This document shows positions 1 to 9,500 of a stretch of 64,000 bases of DNA, piece after piece. Position numbers and translations under genes: made by a program. The notes beneath the pieces were generated by a model. That model ran no database searches, was not told the origin of the DNA, and saw only the letters and a list, made by a program, of their open reading frames with translations. Numbering within the stretch: the first letter of the stretch is position 1; the number at the start of each line of letters is the position of its first letter. The stretch comes from JAGGAG01 sp964638035 (lineage in GTDB: Bacteria > Gemmatimonadota > Gemmatimonadetes > Gemmatimonadales > GWC2-71-9). The DNA lies in NCBI GenBank assembly GCA_964638035.1, contig CAZWXD010000004.1, positions 85,359 to 149,358 of the forward strand, in the 5' to 3' direction.

Positions 1-156
1 GATGCCCTGGTCGCGTTTCTTGCGAGCGACGAAGGCCAGGACAGGGCTGCCACACCGGCGCCAACTGCCGCCCCAGGTGTCCCGGATCTGGAAGGGCTGA
101 GCGACGAGGCGGCCCTCAGGGCCCTGCGAACGCGCATGCCAGGGCCACGCTCGTGA
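1..156 (+). CDS. C-terminal tail of an upstream type I PKS (partial)
   Basis: This frame is open from the window edge to a TGA at 154-156 and gives 51 residues. It begins with the end of an ACP last helix (DALVAFLAS), then a Pro/Ala-rich linker, then a short acidic-amphipathic tail (LEGLSDEAALRALRTRM). Tails of this kind are usual C-terminal docking segments of modular PKS proteins, and modules A, B and C in this window end similarly. The stop overlaps the GTG start of the next gene (GTGA), so the two are translationally coupled. It shows that the assembly line starts further left. The module content of this upstream protein cannot be seen. Confidence 0.8.
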   Translation, partial: DALVAFLASDEGQDRAATPAPTAAPGVPDLEGLSDEAALRALRTRMPGPRS

Positions 157-3100
157 CCTCACTCCACGGCCACGCCGAGCCGTCGGCACTCAAGCTGGCG
201 CTCCTGGCGCGAGAGGCGCGTGCCGCCAACGGCCGGCTTCTCCGCGCTGACCCGATCGCCATTGTCGGCATGGCCTGTCGCGTTCCCGGCGCCGAGACGC
301 CGGAGCGCCTCTGGCAGCTCCTGAGGGATGGCAGCACGGCGATCCGTGAGGTCCCGGCCGACCGTTGGGACGTCGACGCCTGGTACGACGCTGACCCCGC
401 CGTGCCGGGACGCGCCATCACGCGCTGCGCGGGCTTCCTCGATCACGTCGACATGTTCGACGCGGGCTATTTCGGGATCCTCGAGCGCGAGGCGGAGCGC
501 ACGGATCCGCAGCACCGGCTCGTGCTCGAGGTGGCCTGCGAGGCGCTTGACGACGCCGGACTCACGCATAAGCGGCTGCGTGGTTCTCGAACTGGCGTGT
601 TCGTGGCGAGCTATCACAACGACTACGCGCAGCTGCAGTATGGCGACGTGGCGAACATCGATGAACGGACACTTGTCGGTACGCTGCACAGCGTGCTGGC
701 CAACCGGTTGTCCTGGTTTCTCGACCTTCGCGGCCCAAGCCTCTCCATTGATACGGCATGCTCCTCGTCACTTGTCGCCGTGCACCTTGCCTGCCAAAGC
801 CTCCGCATGGGCGAGACGGACTGCGCACTTGCCGGTGGCGTGTCGCTGATCATTGTGCCAGGCCTGATGATAGCCATGAGCAAGGTCGGGTTCATGTCCC
901 CCGACGGGCGCTGCAAGACATTCGACGCTGCGGCCGATGGCTTCGGGCGCGGCGAGGGATGTGGCATGGTCGTCCTCAAGCGGCTCGCCGATGCGGTGGC
1001 GGATGGGGACCGGGTGCTCGCGGTGATCCGCGGAAGTGCGGTCAACCAGGACGGACACTCCACGGTGCTCGCAGCACCCAGCGGTCCGGCGCAGCGCGTG
1101 CTCCTGCAGGAGGCGCTCGAGAGCGCACAACTTTCTCCCATGCGCATCAGCCTCGTCGAGGCCCACGGTACAGGGACGGCCCTCGGAGACCCGATCGAGG
1201 TCGAGGCGATTGGAGCCGTCGTTGGGAGGCCCGCGCCGGGCGCGGGTCGTTGCTACCTCGGTTCCGTCAAGGCCAACGTCGGTCACCTGGAGGCGGCGGC
1301 GGGGGTCGTTGGCCTGATCAAGGTCGTCCTCGCCATGCGCCACAATGCAGTGCCTCCCCAGCCGGGCTTCACCCGGTTGAGCCCGCATCTCGACTTCACC
1401 GGGACTCGCCTGGAGGTCGCAACGGAGCTGACGCCCTGGCAGCGGTCGGACGCCCCGCGCTGTGGTGCCGTGAGCTCATTCGGTGTCGGTGGAACGAATG
1501 CGCATGTCGTCCTCGAGGAGGCTCCCGCACTCGGCAGCCCCGTGCCTGTTGCGGCGGGCGACCGGGGCCTGTGCCTTCCCCTCTCGGCCAGGCACCCCGA
1601 TGCACTGCGGGAGTTGGCGCGCCGTTGGATGGCGTTCCTGGCTCAGCCAGGCGTAGCACTCGAGGCGGTGTGCCAGACGGCTGCTGTGCGCCGCACGCAC
1701 CACGACCTGCGGCTTGCGGTGACGGGCCACACGGCCGCGGAGTTGAGCTCACGGCTGGCGTCGGTCCTCGCGAGTGAGCCAACTCCCGATGCGGCCTGGG
1801 GGCAGCGGCCCGCGTCGACCAGCCCTCGTGTCGCCTTCGTGTTCTGTGGTCAAGGCCCCCAGTGGCCTCGCATGGGCCTGGAGCTGTTCGAGTCGGAGCC
1901 CGCCTTTCGTGAGGTGATCAGCGAATGTGACTCGCTGCTCCAGTCACTGGCTGGATGGTCCCTGCTCGAGGAGCTTGGCAGGGAGGCGCCGTCCTCACGA
2001 CTCGACCAGACGGAGATTGCCCAACCGGCGATCTTCGCGATGCAGGCTGGCTTGGCTGCTGTGCTCAGGTCGTGGGGCGTGACTCCGTCTTCGGTGGCTG
2101 GTCACAGCGTCGGCGAGATCGCGGCGCTGCACCAGGCGGGTGTGCTCACCCTCTCGGATGCACTCCGGATTGCATGGCTCCGTGGCCGGATCATGCAGGG
2201 TGCCACCGGTCAGGGGGCGATGGCGTCAGTCGCCCTCCCAGCCGAAGCCGCCACTGACCTGGTGCGGCCGTATGCCGGTCGGCTCGTCGTTGCCGCTGTC
2301 AATGCACCTCGCAGCGTGGTGCTCTCTGGCGAGCGCGAGGCACTCGACGACGCCCTCCTGCAACTCGACCAGCAGGGCGTCACCCATCGCGAGCTCCCGG
2401 TGAACTATGCCTTCCACAGCCCGCAGATGGAGCCGATGCAGGAGCGCCTGGTGGCGGAGCTCGCCGGGCTGCGGAGTGCCGCCCCAACCCTCCCGGTGTA
2501 CTCAACCGTGACCGGTGGACTCGTCACCGGCGCAACGTTCGGCCCCGCCTACTTTGGCCGGAACGTGCGGGAGCCCGTGCGCCTGGCACCCGCCATCGAG
2601 GCCATGGCTGCCGACGGCCTCGACATGGTGCTGGAGATCGGTCCGCATCCGGTGCTCGCAGCCAACATCACCGAAACGCTTGCTGGCCGTCACGCCGACA
2701 TTCGGGTCTCGGCCACGTTGCGTCGCGGGCGCCCCGAGCGCGCATCCCTGCTCCAGGCGTGTTCTGCGCTCTTCGCGATGGGCGTCGACCTCGATTGGGA
2801 AGCCATTGTGGGCCGGCCCGAAGTGCCGGAGGATCTGCCATCGTATCCGTGGCAGCGCCAGCGGTACTGGATCCGGCCCTGGACGGGGCGCGCCACCGCC
2901 GGGCGGGACACGGGCCATCCACTTCTTGGGGTCCGGTTGCCGTTGGCTACGGGAGCGACGGTGTTCGAGGGAGGACCGGACCTGCAGTGGCTCCACGACC
3001 ACGTCATTCAAGGCCAGGCCCTGCTTCCCGCCGCAGCCATGATGGACCTCCTGTCCGCCGCCGTCCGTGAGGACACCGGTAGCGACATGACCCTGGAGGA

Positions 3101-6100
3101 CTTCACGATCCATCGGCCCCTGCCGCTCGTCATGGACGGGCAGGCGGCTCGGTGGCAGGTGGTCGTTACGGAAGCAGGCCCAGGGCGATTCCATGTGGGG
3201 CTTCACGTCGCTACCGGGACGGGTCCCGCAGGCTGGGAATTCGTGGCGGACGCCCATGCAGTGCCGGCACGGGAGGCCGGTCCAGTTGGCGTGCCCGACC
3301 TGGCCGCGCCGTTGCCTGTCGAGCAATTCTACCGGCGCCTTGCGGACCTGGGGGCCGACTTCGGGCCGCACTTCCGCCTCCTGCGACACGTCGTCCATTC
3401 CGGGGGTACGGCACAAGCCGAGGCCGCATTGACGCCGGGAGCCCTGGGTGCGGGCGAGCGCTTCCAGCTCCAACCCGCGCTGCTCGATGCGGCGCTCCAG
3501 CTCTGTTCCGTGGGACGTTCGCCCGACGGCCTGCCGACGCGGCTGCTGATTCCCGTGGGCGCCCACCAAGTCACGCTGCACCACGCCGCCACAGGCGGAC
3601 CCCTGCGCCTGCAGGCCAGCATACGTGACGAGCCATCTGGCGGGATTGTGGCCGACATTCGTGTCGAGTCGATGGCCGGTGAGGCGGTCGCAGGCCTGGC
3701 TGGCGTGCGCTTCGTCGAGGCAGGGGTATCTGCAGTCGACGTCCTGTACGGTGTGTCCTGGGAGTACGCGCCTCTCGCCCCAGGCGATCCGGAGCGGGGC
3801 ACCGACTGGGTCATCGTGCCGGATGCAGGCGGAGTGGGCAGTGCACTGGCTGAGGCGCTCGTGGCACAGGGTATACGGTGCCGAATGGCGCGGACCCCGG
3901 CCGACGTGAGTGACGCCGTGGGCCACGCCGGGCATGTTGTCTACCTCCCCGGTCTGGACGCTCCGCGATTCGATGGCACCTCCGCCGTGCCTCCTGACGA
4001 TGGCATTCTTCGCACATTGCTGGAGCTCGGCGTCACCCTCGGGGGCAGGGGCGACCGAGTGGCGAAGCTGACCGTCGTCACGCGCGGCTCGCATGTCGTG
4101 TCTGGCACGGAGGCCGCCACAGGCCTCGCTCCCACCTCGGCAGCCCTGTGGGGACTCGCCGACGTCATTGCGGTGGAGTACACCGACCTTGCAGTGCGTT
4201 GCATCGACCTCGACCCGGCAGAGCACGACTGCGTCGAGGCGCTGGCAGGTACACTTGCGTCGGGTGCCTTCTCCAGGATTGCGCTCCGTGAGGGCCAGCA
4301 CTACGTGCCCCGGCTCGTGCGGCGTCGTGAGGCCGGAGCCACACACGCGCAGCGCCTCGAGATCGTGACGCCCGGCCTGCTCCAGGGCGTCGCACTTCGT
4401 CCCGCAGCGCTCGGGGCGCTCGCCCCGGATGCCGTGCGCCTCCAGGTCATCGCGGCTGGCGTCAACTTCCGGGACGTCCTGCTGACGCTGGGCATGTACG
4501 AGGGAGAGCCTGTCCCGCTCGGTGCGGAATGCGCTGGGATCGTACTGGAGGTGGGGCGGGACGTGCGCCATTTCGAGCCGGGCGCCTGCGTGTTCGGGTT
4601 CGTGCCCGCCGCATTCGCCACGCACGTGGATGTCCCGGCGGCCTTCGTGGCGCCGATGCCGGCCGGCACGTCGCCGGCCGTCGCAGCGGGGCTGCCGGTG
4701 GCCTACCTCACTGCCATGTACGGCCTGGAGCGGCTGGCACGGCTCCAGCCGGGTGAGCGGATCCTGATCCACGGGGCGGCCGGCGGCGTCGGGCTGGCGG
4801 CCGTCCAGGTTGCGCGACGGTGCGGCGCGGAGGTCTTCGCCACGGCAGGGAGCGAGTCACGCCGTCGCCTGCTGGCCGATCTCGGTGTGCAGCATGTGAT
4901 GGATTCGCGCTCACTTGGCTTCGCCGACGAGGTCATGCGTGCGACCGGGGGCCGAGGCGTGGACGTTGTGCTGAACTCGCTTGCCGGGGACTTCATCCGG
5001 GCGTCCCTCGGCGTGCTCGCGCGTGGTGGCCGCTTCGTCGAGATCGGGAAGCGCGGGATCCTCACCCGTGAAGAAGTGCAGCGCATCCGGCCGGATGCGT
5101 CCTACCTCCCATTCGACCTGGGAGCTGATGCGCACCAGGAACGGGACATGTTGCGACCGATGCTCGACCAGTTGAGGCGGGCCATCGAGGAACAATCGTT
5201 GCCGCCCCTGCCGGTGACGACCTATCCGCTCAAGGGCGCGGCCGCGGCCTTCCGCGACATGGCCCACTCAGCACACCCGGGAAAACTGGTGCTGGTCGTG
5301 AGGCCCACCGTCGCGGGCACAGTCCCCGGGACGGGTACCGTGCTGGTGACTGGCGGCCTCGGCGCGCTCGGCCGGGAGACGGCTCGCTGGCTTGTGCACT
5401 CAGGTGTGCGCTCGATTGTCCTGACGGGTCGGCACGAACCCGGCCCCGAGGGGAGGTCATTCGTCGAGGAGCTGTGTGCGGGCGGTGCCGATGCGAAGTA
5501 CGTCGTCGCCGACGCGGCTGATCGCGACGCGATGCGTGCAGTGTTCGACATGGTCGAACGGTCCATGGCGCCGCTCAGGGGCATCGTCCACGCGGCGGGG
5601 GTTGTGCATGACGGTGCCCTCGAGAACCAGGATTGGCGCCAGTGCTGCGACGTCCTGGCCGGCAAGGCGCACGGTGCCCTCGTACTCCATGAGCTTTCAC
5701 GGGGCGTGCCGCTCGACCTCTTCGTGCTGTACTCCGCCGCCGGCCGGGCCGTTGGTGCGGCCGGCCAGGGGGTGTACCCGGCGGCCAATGCCGTCCTTGA
5801 TGCCATGGCTGCTGCCAGGAGGCAGGCGGGGTTGCCGTCATTGAGCATTGCCTGGGGTCCCTGGTCAGGTGCCGGCATGGCATCCGCGCAGGGTGCCAAC
5901 GCCTGGGGCGCCCGTGGGTTCGGCCTGATGGCCCCCGCGACGGCCTTTTCTGCCCTGGAGGCTGCGCTCGCGTGCGATGCGGCGCACTCCGTCGCAATGC
6001 ACATGAACTGGCGACAGTACGGGGCCAACCTCCCTGCCGGGCTCGACCGCAGCTTCTTCGGGCCACTGCTGCCGGATCCGCCGAGACGGGCGGCACCCAG

Positions 6101-6524
6101 TCCTGACTCCGAGGCCGTCGTTGCACGCCTCCGTGCCTTGCCCTCCGGGGCCCGTCGTACCGGGCTGGCAGACCACATCTGCAAGCGCACGCTCCAGGTC
6201 CTGGGCCTCGACCCCTCGACACCGGTGGCAGGTGGCGTGCCGCTCAAGGACATCGGACTCGACTCCCTGATGGCGGTGGAGCTCCGGAATGCGCTCGCGC
6301 GCTCCATCGGGCGTACGCTGCCTGCCACGCTGCTCTTCGACTACCCGACGCTCGACGCACTGGCAGCGCACCTCTCCCAGCTCCTCGAACTCGAGGCGCC
6401 GGCTCCGCCACCAGACACGGCGTCAGGGGAACGCGAGGCGGTGTTGCACCTGCCAGACGCCGAGGCGTACGACCTGCTGCTGGCTGAGCTCGACGGGGAC
6501 GCACCAGGGGCGCGCAATGGCTGA
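153..6524 (+). CDS. Type I PKS module A: KS-AT-DH-ER-KR-ACP
   Basis: A 2123-residue single-module, fully reducing cis-AT polyketide synthase. KS about 33-460 has Cys203 in DTACSSS, His338 in HGTGT and His378 in NVGHLEA. AT about 559-860 has Ser652 in GHSVGE and the selectivity tetrad YAFH near 752-755, which is closer to the malonyl type (HAFH) than to YASH. DH about 920-1200 has His950 in HxxxGxxxxP and Asp1112 in DAALQ. ER about 1420-1716 has GAAGGVG near 1540. KR about 1730-1910 has TGGLGALG and an intact Tyr in VYPAANA. Its VHD at the LDD position hints at a B-type alcohol. The ACP carries Ser2038 in GLDSLMAV. All catalytic motifs look intact, so this module should add a fully saturated two-carbon unit. 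The GTG start overlaps the upstream stop. Confidence 0.95.
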   Translation: MTSLHGHAEPSALKLALLAREARAANGRLLRADPIAIVGMACRVPGAETPERLWQLLRDGSTAIREVPADRWDVDAWYDADPAVPGRAITRCAGFLDHVDMFDAGYFGILEREAERTDPQHRLVLEVACEALDDAGLTHKRLRGSRTGVFVASYHNDYAQLQYGDVANIDERTLVGTLHSVLANRLSWFLDLRGPSLSIDTACSSSLVAVHLACQSLRMGETDCALAGGVSLIIVPGLMIAMSKVGFMSPDGRCKTFDAAADGFGRGEGCGMVVLKRLADAVADGDRVLAVIRGSAVNQDGHSTVLAAPSGPAQRVLLQEALESAQLSPMRISLVEAHGTGTALGDPIEVEAIGAVVGRPAPGAGRCYLGSVKANVGHLEAAAGVVGLIKVVLAMRHNAVPPQPGFTRLSPHLDFTGTRLEVATELTPWQRSDAPRCGAVSSFGVGGTNAHVVLEEAPALGSPVPVAAGDRGLCLPLSARHPDALRELARRWMAFLAQPGVALEAVCQTAAVRRTHHDLRLAVTGHTAAELSSRLASVLASEPTPDAAWGQRPASTSPRVAFVFCGQGPQWPRMGLELFESEPAFREVISECDSLLQSLAGWSLLEELGREAPSSRLDQTEIAQPAIFAMQAGLAAVLRSWGVTPSSVAGHSVGEIAALHQAGVLTLSDALRIAWLRGRIMQGATGQGAMASVALPAEAATDLVRPYAGRLVVAAVNAPRSVVLSGEREALDDALLQLDQQGVTHRELPVNYAFHSPQMEPMQERLVAELAGLRSAAPTLPVYSTVTGGLVTGATFGPAYFGRNVREPVRLAPAIEAMAADGLDMVLEIGPHPVLAANITETLAGRHADIRVSATLRRGRPERASLLQACSALFAMGVDLDWEAIVGRPEVPEDLPSYPWQRQRYWIRPWTGRATAGRDTGHPLLGVRLPLATGATVFEGGPDLQWLHDHVIQGQALLPAAAMMDLLSAAVREDTGSDMTLEDFTIHRPLPLVMDGQAARWQVVVTEAGPGRFHVGLHVATGTGPAGWEFVADAHAVPAREAGPVGVPDLAAPLPVEQFYRRLADLGADFGPHFRLLRHVVHSGGTAQAEAALTPGALGAGERFQLQPALLDAALQLCSVGRSPDGLPTRLLIPVGAHQVTLHHAATGGPLRLQASIRDEPSGGIVADIRVESMAGEAVAGLAGVRFVEAGVSAVDVLYGVSWEYAPLAPGDPERGTDWVIVPDAGGVGSALAEALVAQGIRCRMARTPADVSDAVGHAGHVVYLPGLDAPRFDGTSAVPPDDGILRTLLELGVTLGGRGDRVAKLTVVTRGSHVVSGTEAATGLAPTSAALWGLADVIAVEYTDLAVRCIDLDPAEHDCVEALAGTLASGAFSRIALREGQHYVPRLVRRREAGATHAQRLEIVTPGLLQGVALRPAALGALAPDAVRLQVIAAGVNFRDVLLTLGMYEGEPVPLGAECAGIVLEVGRDVRHFEPGACVFGFVPAAFATHVDVPAAFVAPMPAGTSPAVAAGLPVAYLTAMYGLERLARLQPGERILIHGAAGGVGLAAVQVARRCGAEVFATAGSESRRRLLADLGVQHVMDSRSLGFADEVMRATGGRGVDVVLNSLAGDFIRASLGVLARGGRFVEIGKRGILTREEVQRIRPDASYLPFDLGADAHQERDMLRPMLDQLRRAIEEQSLPPLPVTTYPLKGAAAAFRDMAHSAHPGKLVLVVRPTVAGTVPGTGTVLVTGGLGALGRETARWLVHSGVRSIVLTGRHEPGPEGRSFVEELCAGGADAKYVVADAADRDAMRAVFDMVERSMAPLRGIVHAAGVVHDGALENQDWRQCCDVLAGKAHGALVLHELSRGVPLDLFVLYSAAGRAVGAAGQGVYPAANAVLDAMAAARRQAGLPSLSIAWGPWSGAGMASAQGANAWGARGFGLMAPATAFSALEAALACDAAHSVAMHMNWRQYGANLPAGLDRSFFGPLLPDPPRRAAPSPDSEAVVARLRALPSGARRTGLADHICKRTLQVLGLDPSTPVAGGVPLKDIGLDSLMAVELRNALARSIGRTLPATLLFDYPTLDALAAHLSQLLELEAPAPPPDTASGEREAVLHLPDAEAYDLLLAELDGDAPGARNG

Positions 6525-9500
6525 CGCGGCCCGCACCGACCAGCCCGGCGCCGTGCAGCGCGCGCTGCTGGAGATCCGTGAGCTCAAGGCGCGCCTCGCT
6601 GCGGCCCAGGCCGCGCGCAGTGAGCCGCTCGCCCTCACCGGAATCGCGCTCCGGTTCCCTGGGGGCGCCAACAGCCCCGCCGACCTGGCCGAGCTGCTCT
6701 GGGCCGGGCGCGACGCCATCGAGCCGATTCCAGCCTCGCGCTGGGACCTCTCGCGCTATCTGGACGATGATCCCGATGCGCCGGGAAAGATGATGACGCG
6801 CTTTGGCGGATTCCTCTCCGACGTGGACCGGTTCGACGCGGAGTTCTTCGGCATCGCGCCGGTCGAGGCCGCGAGCATGGATCCGCAGCAGCGGCTGATC
6901 CTCGAAGTGGCGTGGGAGGCACTGGAAAACGCGGGCCAGTCACCGTCGGCGCTGAACGGCTCTCGCACCGGCGTCTACCTCGGGATCAGCAACAACGATT
7001 ACGGGCGGCGAATCTTCGCCCGGCCGGACCTGATCGACCCGTGGTTCAGTCCGGGGAATGCCTACAGCGTGGCGGCGGGCCGTGTGTCCTATGTGCTCGG
7101 GCTGCAGGGCCCGGCCATCGCGGTGGACACGGCCTGCTCCTCCTCGCTGGTGGCCCTTCACCTGGCCGCGCAGGGCCTGCGTGCCGGGGAGTGCGATCTC
7201 GCGCTGGTCGGTGGGGTCAACCTCGTGCTGACCCCGGAGATGAACATCAACTTCTCCAGGGCGCGCATGATGGCTCCCGACGGCCGCTGCAAGACGTTCG
7301 ATGCGGCGGCAGACGGGTATGTGAGGGGCGAAGGATGCGCCATGCTCGTGCTCCGGCGGCTGGGCGACGCGTTGGCCAGGGGCGATCGGGTGCTCGGCCT
7401 GGTCCGCGGCACGGCCGTGAACCAGGACGGCAGGAGCGGCGGCCTCACCGCGCCGAACGGGCCGGCGCAGGAAGCCGTGATCCGTTCGGCCCTTGCGGCC
7501 TCAGGCGTGGAGCCCGGGCTGGTCGGGTACGTCGAGGCGCACGGCACTGGCACTCCCCTCGGCGATCCCATCGAGATCGGTGCGATCGGCGCGGCCCTCG
7601 GTGCAGGGCGTGATCCAGCGCGGCCGCTGCTCGTCGGATCCATCAAGACCAACCTCGGGCACCTCGAGGCTGCCGCCGGTGTTGCCGGCGTGATCAAGGT
7701 GGCCCTCGCGCTGGAGCGGCGTGCGATCCCGCCGAACCTGAATTTCCGGACGCCCAACCCGTACATCGACTGGGCGTCGCTTCCCATTGCGATCCCGACC
7801 GTGGTGACACCCTGGCACCCGATCGGGGGACGTCGCCTCGCCGGCGTGAGCTCTTTCGGCTTCAGCGGCACGAATGCGCATGCGGTGATCGAGGAGGCCC
7901 CGGAGCCCCCCGCCACCGAGCCTCCGGGTCGGGACCTCTGCCTCCTGCCACTCTCGGCCCGCGATCACACAGCCCTCCGAACGCTTGCCTCACGCTACGG
8001 TGACGCGCTGCAGGATGACGTCTGCCTCGCGGATGCGTGTCACACGGCTGGCGATGGCCGTGCACACTTCGCCCACCGCCTCGCTGTCATAGGCCAGTCC
8101 CCCTCTGACGTCAGGCGGAGCCTGGCCGCCTGGCAAGCGGGTGAGGAGTCGCCGGGTGTCGTGGCGGGACTGGCCCCTGCTGGCGGGCCTCGAGTCGCCT
8201 TCCTCTACCCCGGCCAGGGAGTCCAGACCCCCGGCATGGGGCGGCGCCTGTATGAGACCGCGCCCGTGTTCCGCGCCGAACTCGACCGCTGTGCCGAGGC
8301 GTTGGAGGGCCATTTGGACCGGCCACTCCTGGGGCTGCTCTTCCCCGGGACGACGGGTGCCTCCCCAATCGACGAGACCCGATATGCACAACCGGCGCTC
8401 GTGGCCTTTCAGGTTGCCCTGACGGCGTTGTGGCGATCTTGGGGGGTGGAGCCAGTCGTCGTGATGGGACACAGCCTCGGCGAGTTGGCAGCGGCACACG
8501 CCGCCGGGATGCTGGGCCGGGAGGACGTCCTGCGAGCAGCCGCCGAGCGTGGGAGGCTGGCGCACCACCTGCCTGGCAGGGGGGCCATGGCGGTGATCCT
8601 GGCTGCTGCGGACGTCGTGGCGACCGCGATCGGCGGGGAGGCGGGGAGCGTGGCGGTTGCCGCGTTCAACGGGCCATCAAACACCGTCATCAGCGGCGAA
8701 CGCGATGCCGTCGAGCGCCTCGTGGATGCGATGAAGGGCGCGGGAATCGATGCCAGGATGCTTCGCATCTCCTTCGCGTCACACTCACCGATGGTGGAAC
8801 CTGCTGTGGGCCCGTTCAGGAACGTGATGGCCGGCCTGCGCTGGGCGCCCCCACGCACGGCGCTCATTTCGAACCTCACCGGTGACCTGGCCGGACCAGC
8901 GGAGCTGGCGAGCGGCGACTACTGGACGCGGCACATGCGCCAGCCGGTGCGCTTCGCCGACTCGATCCGGACAATGGCAGCGCAGGGAATTACGCATTGC
9001 ATCGAGGTCAGCCCGCATCCTGTGCTGATGGGGATGGGAGCCGAGTGCATTCCCGGTTCGTCCACCCAATGGCTTCCGTCGATGCGGCGCGGGCTGGATG
9101 ACTGGCAGGAACTCATGGCGAGCCTGCAGGTGCTCTACTGCGCTGGCGCACCGCTGGACTGGGCTGGCATGGATGCAGGCAGGCGATGCCGGCGGATCAG
9201 CCTGCCCACCTATCCCTTTGCCGGCCGGCGGCACTGGATCGATACGGACAACCTGGAGCCGCAGGTGCCTGTCTGGGACCGGGTGGGCATCGCACTCGAC
9301 ACCCAGGCCGCAATGGGGCCACTCGACCTCAATGCGTCCTCGTATCCCGCCAGGTGGGACGCGCTCGCGCGGCTCACGCGGGCCACCGCTGCGCGCAGCC
9401 TCCGGGAACTCGGCCTGTTCGCCGAGCCGGGCAGCCAGCTCACGCTCGACCAGTGCCTTACGGCAGGTGGCATTGCGCCGGCCTATCGCCACCTGGTGGG

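Noticed and set aside
2502..4772. A 756-codon minus-strand open frame inside module A, and similar long antisense frames at 12969-15383, 15672-17597 and 34879-36612
   Set aside because: They mirror codon structure of the high-GC megasynthase genes, have no domain signatures or ribosome sites, and the plus-strand genes are certain.
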